Source: UBA4717 sp045531795 (GTDB lineage Bacteria; Bacillota; Clostridia; Oscillospirales; CAG-272). From it: a stretch of DNA of 25,194 nt. Location of the stretch: NCBI GenBank assembly GCA_045531795.1, contig JAZSET010000091.1, positions 1-25,194 of the forward strand. Reading direction: 5' to 3'. This document shows, piece after piece, positions 14,487 to 22,801 of this stretch. Under the pieces are notes generated by a model. It searched no databases, was not told the origin of the DNA, and saw only the letters and a program-made list of their open reading frames with translations. The translations under genes were made by a program, and so were the position numbers. Every line of letters begins with the position of its first letter. Position 1 is the first letter of the stretch.

Positions 14487-16025
14487 TTATTCAAACATTT
14501 CGTTAACAGCTTCACTGTCGGGCTTTTTCGTAATAAGACTTACAAGCGGAACAAGCACGAGTCCCGATACCATAGCAAACGCACCCGAGTAGAGTGAATT
14601 TCTGAATATCAGAGCAAGTATTCCCGAGTCAAAGGAAATGACACCTGTCATAACAAGAAGCTGAATTACCTCTATACCAACACCCCAGAAAAAGCTTACC
14701 CACACGGCAGCCTTTGTGGTTTTCTTCATATATAGTCCGTATAAGAACGGTGCAAGGAAAGCACCGGCAAGTGCACCCCAGGAAACGCCCATCATCTGCG
14801 CGATGAACACAAAACCGGGGAAGGCATCCTTGATTATGGCAAGTGTTGCTGAAACCAATATGAAGAATACAATAAAGAGTCTTAAAACAAAGATTTTTTT
14901 CTTTTCGGAAATTTCACCGTTTTTCTTAGAAATAGCAGGAGCAACAACGTCAAGAGTAAGTGTTGAGCTTGATGTCAGAACAAGTGAAGCAAGTGTAGAC
15001 ATTGAAGCCGACAAAACAAGTAAAATAACAAGCGCAACAACAATGTTTGGCATTCTTGAAAGCATAGTCGGGATTATGGCATCTGTCATTATAACTCCGT
15101 TATTATAAAGCTCAGGAGAATCATAAAGTCTGCCAAAGCCGCCGAGGAAGTAACAACCACCCGCAACGATTGTTGCAAAGATTGTGGAAATTATAGTACC
15201 CTTTCTTATAGCATCCTCGCTTTTGATTGAATAGAATTTGCCAACCATCTGAGGAAGACCCCATGTACCGAGAGATGTAAGTATTACAACAACAAGCAGA
15301 TATAACGGCTGAGGACCAAAGAAAGAGGTGAATGCACCCTGAAGTCCGGCTGTTTCGGGGTATACTGAGGGTATTTGTGAAAGTTCGTTGTAAGAGGCAA
15401 TAAGTCCGCCGTTGTCAGCAAGCACCGCCGCAATAACCGCAATAACACCAACGAGCATAATTATACCCTGGATAAAATCGTTAATTGCCGTAGCCATATA
15501 GCCGCCGAATATTACATAAAGTCCGGTAAGGAGCGCCATTGAAACGATAATAACCCAATATGGAATATTGAAAGAAATTGAAAAGATGCTTGAAAGACCG
15601 TTATACAATGAGGCTGTGTATGGAATTAAGAAAACAAATATTATTACGGAGGCGGCAATTTTAAGACCACTTGAAAAATATCTTTTTGCAAAGAAATCGG
15701 GCATTGTACGGCTGTTCATTTTCTGAGTCATAACTCTTGTTCGTTTGCCGAGTATTACCCATGCAAGAAGAGAGCCGATAAATGCGTTTCCGAGACCAAT
15801 CCAGGTTGAGGCAAGTCCGAAGTTCCAACCAAACTGACCTGCATAGCCGACAAAGATTACGGCAGAGAAGTAAGCGGTACCAAAGCCAAAAGCGGTGAGC
15901 CAGGGACCTACCGAGCGGCCGCCTAAAACAAAGCCGTCAACATTAGTTGAGTGGCGGGTACAATATACACCCACTCCAATCATAATGGAGAAAAAAACAA
16001 TAATAAACAGAATTTGCAGTAACAT
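14487..16025 (-). CDS. Sodium:solute symporter (SSS family), predicted aromatic amino-acid (tyrosine) uptake
   Basis: The 512-residue protein has about 13 hydrophobic segments and SSS-family features: DGFVLGGRSVGPWLTAFGFGTAYFSAVIFVGYAG at the start, RTMPDFFAKRYFSSGLK, FGGYMATAINDFIQG and the SASMSTLASLVLTSSS segment in the central region, which resembles the Na+-site region of PutP-type carriers. SSS carriers couple Na+ entry to uptake of proline, sugars, pantothenate and others. The gene is preceded by a T-box leader whose specifier reads as UAC (Tyr), so it is expressed when tRNA-Tyr is uncharged. This strongly suggests tyrosine or an aromatic precursor as substrate, though nothing in the protein alone proves it. 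It is divergent from an amino-acid ABC importer. Confidence 0.88.
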   Translation of the reverse strand: MLLQILFIIVFFSIMIGVGVYCTRHSTNVDGFVLGGRSVGPWLTAFGFGTAYFSAVIFVGYAGQFGWNFGLASTWIGLGNAFIGSLLAWVILGKRTRVMTQKMNSRTMPDFFAKRYFSSGLKIAASVIIFVFLIPYTASLYNGLSSIFSISFNIPYWVIIVSMALLTGLYVIFGGYMATAINDFIQGIIMLVGVIAVIAAVLADNGGLIASYNELSQIPSVYPETAGLQGAFTSFFGPQPLYLLVVVILTSLGTWGLPQMVGKFYSIKSEDAIRKGTIISTIFATIVAGGCYFLGGFGRLYDSPELYNNGVIMTDAIIPTMLSRMPNIVVALVILLVLSASMSTLASLVLTSSSTLTLDVVAPAISKKNGEISEKKKIFVLRLFIVFFILVSATLAIIKDAFPGFVFIAQMMGVSWGALAGAFLAPFLYGLYMKKTTKAAVWVSFFWGVGIEVIQLLVMTGVISFDSGILALIFRNSLYSGAFAMVSGLVLVPLVSLITKKPDSEAVNEMFE

Positions 16026-16070
16026 AGTGTTGTCCTTTCCGCACGTACGTGCATTATAATTTATGAGGAC

Positions 16071-16338
16071 AAAAAAATCCGCCCTCTCTAAAGAGGACGG
16101 AAAATCCGTGGTACCACCTCAATTTATCGGTGCGTTGCCGCAAGCCGACCTTTATGGGCACAAATAATGCCCCCACCGCTATAACGGGCGGATTCCCGTT
16201 GCAGTCTACTTGACAAAAGTCTTTTGGTGCACAGCTACCGAAAGGTATTCAGTCCGCTTGTTTCTACTGCCTTTCACCAAACGGCAGCTCTCTGCAAGAA
16301 AAAATGCAAACCTACTTGATTCCGGTCATCGCTTTTTC
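16071..16338 (-). promoter_or_regulatory. T-box riboswitch, predicted tyrosine specifier (UAC)
   Basis: On the minus strand the leader has a full T-box layout. Stem I contains the GATGA kink-turn, AGTA and GAATACC forming the specifier loop (codon TAC at 16245-16247 directly after GAA) and the AGAGAGCTG and TGAAAGGCAG distal elements. The T-box sequence GAGGTGGTACCACGG lies at 16106-16120. The terminator hairpin CCGTCCTCT/AGAGGGCGG (16079-16100) is followed by seven T. The base after UGG in the T-box bulge is U, which pairs with discriminator A, as in tRNA-Tyr. Binding of uncharged tRNA-Tyr should favour the antiterminator and switch on the symporter. Confidence 0.92.
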
Positions 16339-16341
16339 TAC

Positions 16342-16370
16342 ATTTTACACCCATTTTTTTGCTTTGTCAA
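16342..16370 (-). promoter_or_regulatory. Promoter of the T-box/symporter transcript
   Basis: On the minus strand TTGACA (16365-16370), 17 bases, then TAAAAT (16342-16347), placing the start just before T-box stem I. Confidence 0.8.
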
Positions 16371-16408
16371 GTAATTTTTGAAAAAAGTAAAAAAATTTCT
16401 GAAACCTC

Positions 16409-16437
16409 TTGACAAAAGGGAATATATGTGTTATCAT
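16409..16437 (+). promoter_or_regulatory. Promoter of the amino-acid ABC importer operon
   Basis: TTGACA (16409-16414), 17 bases, then TATCAT (16432-16437). The roughly 65-nt leader contains an imperfect hairpin, AAGTATT (16461-16467) with AATACTT (16478-16484), before the AAGGAGA ribosome site. Confidence 0.7.
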
Positions 16438-16506
16438 TACTTCATCACTTCACTGCGATAAAGTATTCGTGGTGAATAATACTTACTTATTTTAAGGAGA
16501 AGAACC

Positions 16507-17364
16507 ATGAAAAAGATTCTTTCAATTTTACTTGCAATTTTAATGCTTACCACAATGGTAGCCCTTGCATCTTGCGGTGCAGACACAGATACTACTGCTG
16601 ATACAGATGCAGTAGAGGACACAGCAGCAGTTGACGCTGCAGGCGACTTTGAGTATGTAAAGAACAATGGCGAAATGATCATTGGTATTACATATTTTGA
16701 GCCTATGAACTATTTTGATGAAACAGGCAAGCTTGTTGGCTTTGAAACAGAATTTGCAACAGCAGTTTGCGAAAAACTCGGTCTTACACCCAAGTTCCAG
16801 GAAATCGACTGGGGCTCAAAGGAAATCGAACTTCAGGCTAAGTCAATCGACTGCATCTGGAACGGTATGACAATCACACCCGAAAGACAGGCAAATATGT
16901 CAATTTCCGCTCCCTATATGTCAAATGAACAGGTTATCATCGTTAAGTCCGAATTTGCTGATGCTTACACAGAAGCAGGCTCCCTCAAGGGCAAGATCGT
17001 AGTAGCAGAGGCAGGATCTGCAGGTGAAGAACTTGCAACAGGAGATGCATTCTTCGCTGACTGTGAATTTACAAGCGTTGATACAATGGCAAAGGCAATA
17101 ATGGAAGTAGCAGCAGGAACTGCTGATGCGTGCGTAGTTGACTACATCACAGCACTCGGTATGATTGGCGAAGGCACAGACTACGAAGACCTTGTTAAGG
17201 TAAACGGCGTAGAATTTGCAAAGGAAGAATACGGAATTGCATTCAGAAAGGGAAGCGACATTACAGAAAAGGTAAATGCAGTAATTGCTGAACTTTATGC
17301 TGACGGCAAAATCGCGGATATTGCTGAATGGTATTCCCTCGAATCACAGATAATCGCTCAGTAA
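16507..17364 (+). CDS. Amino-acid ABC transporter substrate-binding lipoprotein (SBP family 3)
   Basis: The 285-residue protein has a lipoprotein signal (MKKILSILLAILMLTTMVAL-ASC, lipid-anchored Cys23), then a low-complexity Asp/Thr/Ala linker, then a type 3 periplasmic-binding fold: MIIGITYFEPMNYFD-TGKLVGFETEFA, IDCIWNGMTITPERQANMSISAPYM, LKGKIVVAEAGSAGEE and DACVVDYITALGMI. These proteins capture polar amino acids outside the membrane and deliver them to the permease. The exact ligand cannot be read from the sequence. AAGGAGA precedes the ATG. It is the first gene of a three-gene ABC operon, separated from the permease by a strong hairpin that probably leaves more message for the binding protein. 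Confidence 0.93.
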   Translation: MKKILSILLAILMLTTMVALASCGADTDTTADTDAVEDTAAVDAAGDFEYVKNNGEMIIGITYFEPMNYFDETGKLVGFETEFATAVCEKLGLTPKFQEIDWGSKEIELQAKSIDCIWNGMTITPERQANMSISAPYMSNEQVIIVKSEFADAYTEAGSLKGKIVVAEAGSAGEELATGDAFFADCEFTSVDTMAKAIMEVAAGTADACVVDYITALGMIGEGTDYEDLVKVNGVEFAKEEYGIAFRKGSDITEKVNAVIAELYADGKIADIAEWYSLESQIIAQ

Positions 17365-17375
17365 TTTATAAAATA

Positions 17376-17419
17376 ACGCATACTAAAGGATTCGGCAAGT
17401 CCGGATCCTTTTAGTGCGT
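17376..17419 (+). terminator. Intergenic hairpin (partial terminator or mRNA stabiliser) between binding protein and permease
   Basis: ACGCA-CTAAAGGAT-CGG pairs with CCG-ATCCTTTTAG-TGCGT with small bulges. There is no good T-tract after the full stem, though TTTT lies in its 3' arm. Such hairpins often make binding-protein mRNA more abundant than the downstream genes. Confidence 0.6.
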
Positions 17420-17437
17420 ATAAAGGTATGGTATAAT

Positions 17438-18214
17438 ATGCAGCCCACATTTTTAAATGTAACACAAAACCTGCTTCAAAGCTTCGGACAAAACCTCATT
17501 TTGTTCTTTTCAACCCTGGCACTTGCAATGCCTCTCGGACTGATAATATGCTTTGGCTCAATGAACAAGTTTATGCCGCTCAGGTTCCTGACTCACAAGG
17601 ATTTTTACAGACACTGCAAGGAGTCTGAGAGTGCGGGAGTAGAAGACCCCCTGCTTTTGAAATGCATAAAATGGCTTGTTGTACATATAGTCGAATTCAA
17701 ACCGATAGCATCAGTATCCTGGCTGTTTGTAACAATAATCAGAGGAACCCCATTGCTTTTACAGCTTTATATAGTTTTCTATGTTCCAGGACTTGTCTTT
17801 GGAATACCTATGCGTGCAAGAATGACAGCGTCTATCATAACATTTGTCATCAACTATGCCGCATACTTTTCCGAGATTTACCGTGGCGGTATTGAGAGTA
17901 TGCCGAGAGGACAGTATGAAGCGGCACAGGTGCTTGGAATGACAAAAACACAGGTATTCTTTAAAGTAATACTGATGCAGGTTGTCAAGAGAATAGTACC
18001 GCCGATGAGCAATGAAATAATCACCCTTGTCAAGGATACGTCACTTGCACGAGTAATTGCGCTGCCCGAAATACTCAAGGCAGCAGAGCGATATACAAGT
18101 GACGGACTTATCTGGCCCCTATTCTATACAGGCTTGTATTTCCTTGTGTTCAATGCACTTGTAACAGTACTTTTAAGGGCGCTTGAAAAGAAATTTGATT
18201 ATTATCACGCCTGA
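17438..18214 (+). CDS. Amino-acid ABC transporter permease
   Basis: From the ATG at 17438 the protein has 258 residues. An in-frame GTG at 17414 lies inside the upstream hairpin and lacks a ribosome site, while AAAGG sits 11 bp before 17438. It begins with a hydrophobic helix (LLQSFGQNLILFFSTLALAMPLGLIICFG), has a polar insert (about 50-85), and then the conserved permease core TIIRGTPLLLQLYIVFY and the EAA loop (YEAAQVLGMTKTQVFFKVILMQ), which contacts the ATPase. The HisM/GlnP-type RGTP motif marks the polar amino-acid uptake family. It is the sole permease, so it would act as a homodimer. The ATPase gene follows 36 bp on. Confidence 0.92.
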   Translation: MQPTFLNVTQNLLQSFGQNLILFFSTLALAMPLGLIICFGSMNKFMPLRFLTHKDFYRHCKESESAGVEDPLLLKCIKWLVVHIVEFKPIASVSWLFVTIIRGTPLLLQLYIVFYVPGLVFGIPMRARMTASIITFVINYAAYFSEIYRGGIESMPRGQYEAAQVLGMTKTQVFFKVILMQVVKRIVPPMSNEIITLVKDTSLARVIALPEILKAAERYTSDGLIWPLFYTGLYFLVFNALVTVLLRALEKKFDYYHA

Positions 18215-18250
18215 TACTGTTACAAATTCTTAATGCGAAAGGAATAAACT

Positions 18251-19042
18251 ATGCTTGAAGTACACAATATCAGAAAAAGCTTTGGAAAAACCGAGGTTTT
18301 AAAGGGAATAGATTTTAAGCTTGATGACGGTAAGGTTCTTGTTATAATCGGTTCATCGGGAAGCGGAAAAACAACACTTTTACGCTCATTAAACTTTCTT
18401 GAAACACCTGACGCGGGACAGATAGTAGTTGACGGCGAAACAATTTTTGATGCGGCTGATACAGAACAGTCGGACTCGAAAAAAAGACTTAACAGACTTA
18501 AATTCGGACTTGTTTTTCAGTCATTTAACCTCTTTCCGCAGTATACAGTAAAGAAAAATGTAACACTTGCCGATGAAATGCTTATGAAAGAGCTTCAGAA
18601 AAAGCAAAAAGGGAAGCTTACCCACAAGGATAAGCTTGAAATTGCAAAAACTGCAGACGAAAAAGCACTTGCACTTCTTGAAAGTGTAGGGCTTGCGGAA
18701 AAGGCAAACTCCTATCCCTGCGAGCTTTCGGGAGGACAGCAACAGCGTGCTGCAATAGCGCGCGCACTTGCGCTTTCACCGAGCATACTTTGCTTTGACG
18801 AGCCTACAAGTGCACTTGACCCTGAACTTACACAGGAGGTTCTGAGGGTTATCCGTTCTCTTAAAGACGATAAAAGAACAATGATAGTAGTTACCCACGA
18901 AATGGAATTTGCAAAGAATGTAGGCGACCATATAATATTTATGGCAAACGGAGTTATAGAGGAAGAGGGAACACCCGGGGAAGTATTTGAAAACCCGAAG
19001 AGCCCGATACTCAGACACTTTCTGTCTCACTCTGACAAATAA
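18251..19042 (+). CDS. Amino-acid ABC transporter ATP-binding protein
   Basis: The 263-residue protein has a Walker A motif (GSSGSGKTT, 34-42), Q-loop (VFQSFNLFPQYT), signature LSGGQQQR, Walker B ILCFDEPTSALDP and the H-loop (VVTHEMEFA), all intact. It fits the GlnQ/HisP group that powers polar amino-acid uptake. Between Q-loop and signature there is a lysine-rich insert (LMKELQKKQKGKLTHKDKLEIAKTAD), longer than in E. coli GlnQ. It ends the binding protein-permease-ATPase operon, with a terminator directly after the stop. Confidence 0.95.
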   Translation: MLEVHNIRKSFGKTEVLKGIDFKLDDGKVLVIIGSSGSGKTTLLRSLNFLETPDAGQIVVDGETIFDAADTEQSDSKKRLNRLKFGLVFQSFNLFPQYTVKKNVTLADEMLMKELQKKQKGKLTHKDKLEIAKTADEKALALLESVGLAEKANSYPCELSGGQQQRAAIARALALSPSILCFDEPTSALDPELTQEVLRVIRSLKDDKRTMIVVTHEMEFAKNVGDHIIFMANGVIEEEGTPGEVFENPKSPILRHFLSHSDK

Positions 19043-19047
19043 TCTAA

Positions 19048-19074
19048 AGTAGACCCCGCTTGGGGTCTGCTTTC
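19048..19074 (+). terminator. Intrinsic terminator of the amino-acid ABC operon
   Basis: AGTAGACCCC (19048-19057) pairs with GGGGTCTGCT (19062-19071, one G-T pair), followed by TTTCT. Confidence 0.8.
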
Positions 19075-19127
19075 TGCAAATGTGAATATTATACAAAAAA
19101 ATATGTAATATTCTGTTAAAACAACTA

Positions 19128-19156
19128 TTGACAAAAATATGTATATCGGTTATAAT
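19128..19156 (+). promoter_or_regulatory. Promoter of the lysine-riboswitch transcript
   Basis: TTGACA (19128-19133), 17 bases, then TATAAT (19151-19156), just upstream of the riboswitch P1 stem. Confidence 0.88.
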
Positions 19157-19159
19157 TTA

Positions 19160-19376
19160 GATAATCTGAATAGAGGTGCACTTTTCAATTAACCTTTATT
19201 AAGGCTTCGGCAGCCGTTGATATAAAGGCAGGTGAGAGTGCCGAGATGGCGGTGTTGCCGGAAATGCCGTTGTCGGAGATGCGTGAGAATATCCGTATTT
19301 CTGTCACGAAAGTGGAGCGCTATATCAGTCTTGATTATGTAAATAATTGGCTGTGGTGCAAATCACAGTCTTTTTT
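19160..19376 (+). promoter_or_regulatory. Lysine riboswitch (L-box) with intrinsic terminator
   Basis: The leader contains the conserved L-box pieces in order: AGAGGTGC (19172-19179), GAGAGTGCCGAGATGGC (about 19232-19248), the AAATGCCG region, and GGAGCGCTAT (about 19314-19323). P1 forms between CTGAATAG and CTATATCAG. A terminator, GGCTGTG (19349-19355) with CACAGTC (19364-19370) and six T, follows. Lysine binding should promote termination and so turn off the downstream transporter when lysine is plentiful. Confidence 0.92.
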
Positions 19377-19404
19377 ATTTAAAAAATTTATGGAGGACAA
19401 AACA

Positions 19405-21183
19405 ATGTTCACAAAGAAAAGAGTCTTTGCACTCGCTTTGTGTCTTATCGTTGCACTGATGTCAATCACAGCATTTGCAACAGAAGACGCAGAAACAGTT
19501 CCCGGATATCAGGCGTATGTTATAGAAAACAACGGCGAAATAGACGGCGGAAGCGACCTTGATTATGCATATGAGTATATCGGCGGATATGACTCAGCTA
19601 TCCAGAATGATGCTGATAACAAGGTAAATATCAAAGAGGCTGTACAGGTTGTAAGAAATGAAGTAACACCTTTCTATTCAACAATCTGTTCAATACTTCC
19701 CGCACTTATCGCTATCGTACTTGCACTTATCACAAAGGAAGTTTATTCTTCACTTTTCATAGGTATTGTAGCAGGCGGACTTCTTTACGCAAACTTCAAT
19801 TTTGAAACAACACTTAACCACGTAGTACAGGACGGCTTCATAACAAGCCTTGCAGATTCCTACAATGTAGGTATTCTTGTGTTCCTCGTACTTCTCGGAA
19901 CACTTGTTGCTATAATGAATAAGGCAGGCGGCTCGGCTGCATTTGGCAGATGGGCAAGCAAACATATCAAGTCAAGAGTTGGAGCACAGCTTGCAACAGT
20001 AGCACTTGGTGTACTTATATTTGTAGACGACTATTTCAACTGTCTTACAGTTGGTAGTGTAATGCGTCCTGTAACAGATGCGAAGAAGATTTCACGTGCG
20101 AAACTTGCGTATCTTATAGATGCAACAGCTGCACCAATCTGTATTATCGCTCCTATATCATCATGGGCAGCCGCAGTAGCAGGCTTTGCTCCCGAAGGAC
20201 AGGGAATAGCACTCTTTATCAAGGCAATCCCCTTTAACTTCTATGCACTTCTTACAATAGTAATGATGATTGCAATTTCTGTTATGAAGTTTGACTTTGG
20301 TCCTATGAAGCTTCACGAAAAGAATGCAGCTGAAAAGGGCGACCTCTTCACAACACTTAATGACACTGCAAACATTGCAGAAGAACAGACAGAGAATAAA
20401 AAGGGTAAGGTTATCGACCTTGTTATCCCCGTAGTAATTCTTATCATCTGCTGTATTGTTGCAATGATTTATACAGGTGGATTCTTCAGTGGCGAAAGCT
20501 TTGTAAACGCATTCTCCAACTGTGATGCGTCTGTGGGTCTTGCACTTGGCTCGGTAGTAGCAATCATACTTGTACTTGTATACTTCCTCGTGTTCAGACA
20601 CGGCGTAGTAAAGTTCACAGAGCTTATGGGTTGCCTCCCCGAAGGCTTCAAGGCAATGGTACCTGCAATCCTTATCCTTACATGCGCTTGGACACTTAAG
20701 GCAATGACAGACAGCCTCGGTGCAAAGGTATTTATCGCAGAATTTGTAAATAACAACGCACAGTCATTTATGGCATTCCTTCCTGCAATCATATTCCTTA
20801 TTGCAGTATTGCTTTCCTTCTCAACAGGAACAAGCTGGGGTACATTCGGTATCCTTATCCCGATCGTACTTGCAGTATTCAGCAACGACGCTACAATGTC
20901 AACAGTTGCAATGTCAGCATGTATGGCAGGTGCGGTATGCGGTGACCACTGCTCACCTATCTCCGATACAACAATTATGGCGTCTGCCGGTGCACAGTGT
21001 AACCACGTAAATCACGTAAATACACAGCTTCCTTATGCTCTTACCGTAGCGGCAGTATCCTTTGTTGCATACATAATCGCAGGCTTTGTGCCTAACGCAC
21101 TTATCGTGCTTCCTATAGCAATAGCACTTATGCTCGGCGTACTTGTAGCACTCAAGTTTACAATCGGCAAAGACAAAGCCTGA
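19405..21183 (+). CDS. NhaC-family transporter under lysine riboswitch, probable lysine carrier (LysW-type)
   Basis: The ATG at 19405 has GGAGG 8 bp upstream; the longer reading frame from 19246 would overlap the riboswitch and is not credible. The 592-residue protein begins with a signal-like segment (MFTKKRVFALALCLIVALMSITAFA) and about 60 acidic, Tyr-rich residues predicted outside the membrane. About 10-12 membrane helices follow, with NhaC-family motifs such as VDDYFNCLTVGSVMRPVTD and GAVCGDHCSPISDTTIMAS. NhaC proteins are usually called Na+/H+ antiporters, but those behind lysine riboswitches have been proposed as lysine transporters (LysW), which fits here. A central hydrophilic loop (about 365-405) is present. 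It is monocistronic with a terminator. Confidence 0.9.
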   Translation: MFTKKRVFALALCLIVALMSITAFATEDAETVPGYQAYVIENNGEIDGGSDLDYAYEYIGGYDSAIQNDADNKVNIKEAVQVVRNEVTPFYSTICSILPALIAIVLALITKEVYSSLFIGIVAGGLLYANFNFETTLNHVVQDGFITSLADSYNVGILVFLVLLGTLVAIMNKAGGSAAFGRWASKHIKSRVGAQLATVALGVLIFVDDYFNCLTVGSVMRPVTDAKKISRAKLAYLIDATAAPICIIAPISSWAAAVAGFAPEGQGIALFIKAIPFNFYALLTIVMMIAISVMKFDFGPMKLHEKNAAEKGDLFTTLNDTANIAEEQTENKKGKVIDLVIPVVILIICCIVAMIYTGGFFSGESFVNAFSNCDASVGLALGSVVAIILVLVYFLVFRHGVVKFTELMGCLPEGFKAMVPAILILTCAWTLKAMTDSLGAKVFIAEFVNNNAQSFMAFLPAIIFLIAVLLSFSTGTSWGTFGILIPIVLAVFSNDATMSTVAMSACMAGAVCGDHCSPISDTTIMASAGAQCNHVNHVNTQLPYALTVAAVSFVAYIIAGFVPNALIVLPIAIALMLGVLVALKFTIGKDKA

Positions 21184-21202
21184 TAAGCAGTATCAGACAA
21201 AG

Positions 21203-21233
21203 AAAAGGACAGAGAAAATTCTCTGTCCTTTTT
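21203..21233. terminator. Bidirectional terminator between the NhaC-type gene and trkH
   Basis: AAAAGGACAGAGAA (21203-21216) pairs with TTCTCTGTCCTTTT (21219-21232), giving A and T runs on the two sides, so it can serve both converging transcripts. Confidence 0.92.
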
Positions 21234-21246
21234 GTATATGCTTATT

Positions 21247-22788
21247 TTAAACCTTTTTCCATGCCCTTGGGCTGAAAAGTATGAATACGGGGAGTATTTC
21301 AAGTCTTCCGATCATCATTGTAAGTGCGAGCACAATTTTAGAAAAAGCACTGTATTCGGCATAACTTGAATACGGACCGACGGCTTCAAATGCGGGACCA
21401 ATATTTGATATGCAGGCAAGTACCGCAGAGAAGTTGCTGGAAAATCCGTGCTTTACCGTATATTCTCCCGCGTCTGATACTATCTTAATTGTCTGCCCGT
21501 TTACAGGGTCAAATGATAATAAAAACATTGCCGAAATAAAGATAAAGATAAATAGCGTAAAGTATGCAAATACATCATTTATGGTTTTTTCTCCCAGTGT
21601 TTTTCCCTCAAACTTTGTTTTGGGGACATAGTGAGGACTTAACAGCTTCCGAAGATTGATATTTGCACCCTTGATAGCAATAACTATTCTTGATACCTTG
21701 ATACCGCCTGCCGTCGAACCTGCCATAGCGCCGGTAAACATAACTATCATAAGAATAATTGTTGCAGACATAGGCCATACATTGTAGTCCGTTGTTGTAT
21801 AACCGGTGGTGGTTGTTAACGATGCCACCTGGAAGAGTGAATGACGGAATGCTTCTTCGGTTGTATAACTTTGAGGAAAAGCTTCAAATTTTCCGACAAG
21901 ACTTATAAATACAAAAGTTACTGCAGTTATGAGAATAAGGAAATAAGTTCTGAATTCTTCGCTTTTGAGAACCTGTTTGAGCTTGCCTATAAGCAAGAGA
22001 TAATATAAACTGAAATTACATCCATACAGTATGAGGAAAATTGCCATTACATATTGCGAAAAGGGATGAAACAGTTGTATACTGTCTTGAATAAATCCGA
22101 ATCCGCCGGTACCGGCACATCCGAAAGTGGCAAGAAGACTGAAAAAGAATTTGTCATTTTCATATCCGGGAATCGGCTTGTCAAACATCAGTATAATAAC
22201 CTGAAGAAGAGTCATTCCAAGATAAATCAAATACAGTATCCGCGCAGTAACCCTCATTTTGGAAACAATCTTGCCAACCTGGGGGCCGGGGCTTTCCGCG
22301 CGCAGCAGGTGCATTGATGAACCCTCGTTGCTCTCGGGGATAAATATAAGCACGAACACAAGTATTCCCATACCGCCTATCCAGTGTGAAAAGCTTCTCC
22401 AAAAAAGGGTAGAACGGGAGATTACAGTAATATCGGTAATGATACTTGCGCCTGTAGTGGTAAAGCCCGACATCATTTCAAAACACGCATCTATATAATT
22501 CGGGATATCACCGTTTATAACAAACGGAATTGCACCGAAAACGGTCATTATAAGCCAGACAAGAGCAGTCAGGGCAAAACCCTCTTTTTGATAAATGGTG
22601 TTTTTTTCGGGCTTTGGGATTTGCAAGAGAAATCCGAGTAGTGCAAGTGTAACTATAGGTGTGACGAATGCAAGGATGTTTCTGAATCCCTCTTTGTAAA
22701 TGATGGCAACAAGCAGAGGAGCAAGCAAAAGAATGCTTTCCAGAATCATAATTTTTCCGAGTATTCTGCCAAGTTTTTTATAATTCAT
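21247..22788 (-). CDS. trkH: TrkH/KtrB-family potassium transporter membrane subunit
   Basis: The ATG at 22786-22788 is preferred: AAGGTGG lies about 8 bp upstream. A TTG at 22809 would overlap trkA's stop and add seven residues without a clear ribosome site. The 513-residue protein has the four-repeat pore architecture with selectivity-filter-like turns: MSGFTTTGAS, FGCAGTGGFG, SLTTTTGYTTTD and ISNIGPAFEAVGP. It takes up K+ driven by ion gradients and is gated by the cytosolic TrkA partner. TrkA is encoded 13 bp upstream in the same operon. No c-di-AMP riboswitch is recognised in the leader. Confidence 0.95.
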   Translation of the reverse strand: MNYKKLGRILGKIMILESILLLAPLLVAIIYKEGFRNILAFVTPIVTLALLGFLLQIPKPEKNTIYQKEGFALTALVWLIMTVFGAIPFVINGDIPNYIDACFEMMSGFTTTGASIITDITVISRSTLFWRSFSHWIGGMGILVFVLIFIPESNEGSSMHLLRAESPGPQVGKIVSKMRVTARILYLIYLGMTLLQVIILMFDKPIPGYENDKFFFSLLATFGCAGTGGFGFIQDSIQLFHPFSQYVMAIFLILYGCNFSLYYLLLIGKLKQVLKSEEFRTYFLILITAVTFVFISLVGKFEAFPQSYTTEEAFRHSLFQVASLTTTTGYTTTDYNVWPMSATIILMIVMFTGAMAGSTAGGIKVSRIVIAIKGANINLRKLLSPHYVPKTKFEGKTLGEKTINDVFAYFTLFIFIFISAMFLLSFDPVNGQTIKIVSDAGEYTVKHGFSSNFSAVLACISNIGPAFEAVGPYSSYAEYSAFSKIVLALTMMIGRLEILPVFILFSPRAWKKV

Positions 22789-22801
22789 CTTTATCGCCAC
22801 C

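Noticed and set aside
19172..19323. TPP, cobalamin or other riboswitch class for the NhaC leader
   Set aside because: The AGAGGTGC, GCCGAGA and GGAGCGCTAT blocks fit the lysine class, and the TPP core (CTGAGA...ACCTGA) is absent.
19246..19404. Upstream extension of the NhaC-type gene
   Set aside because: It would translate through the lysine riboswitch and its terminator. The ATG at 19405 has GGAGG and starts a proper signal-like segment.
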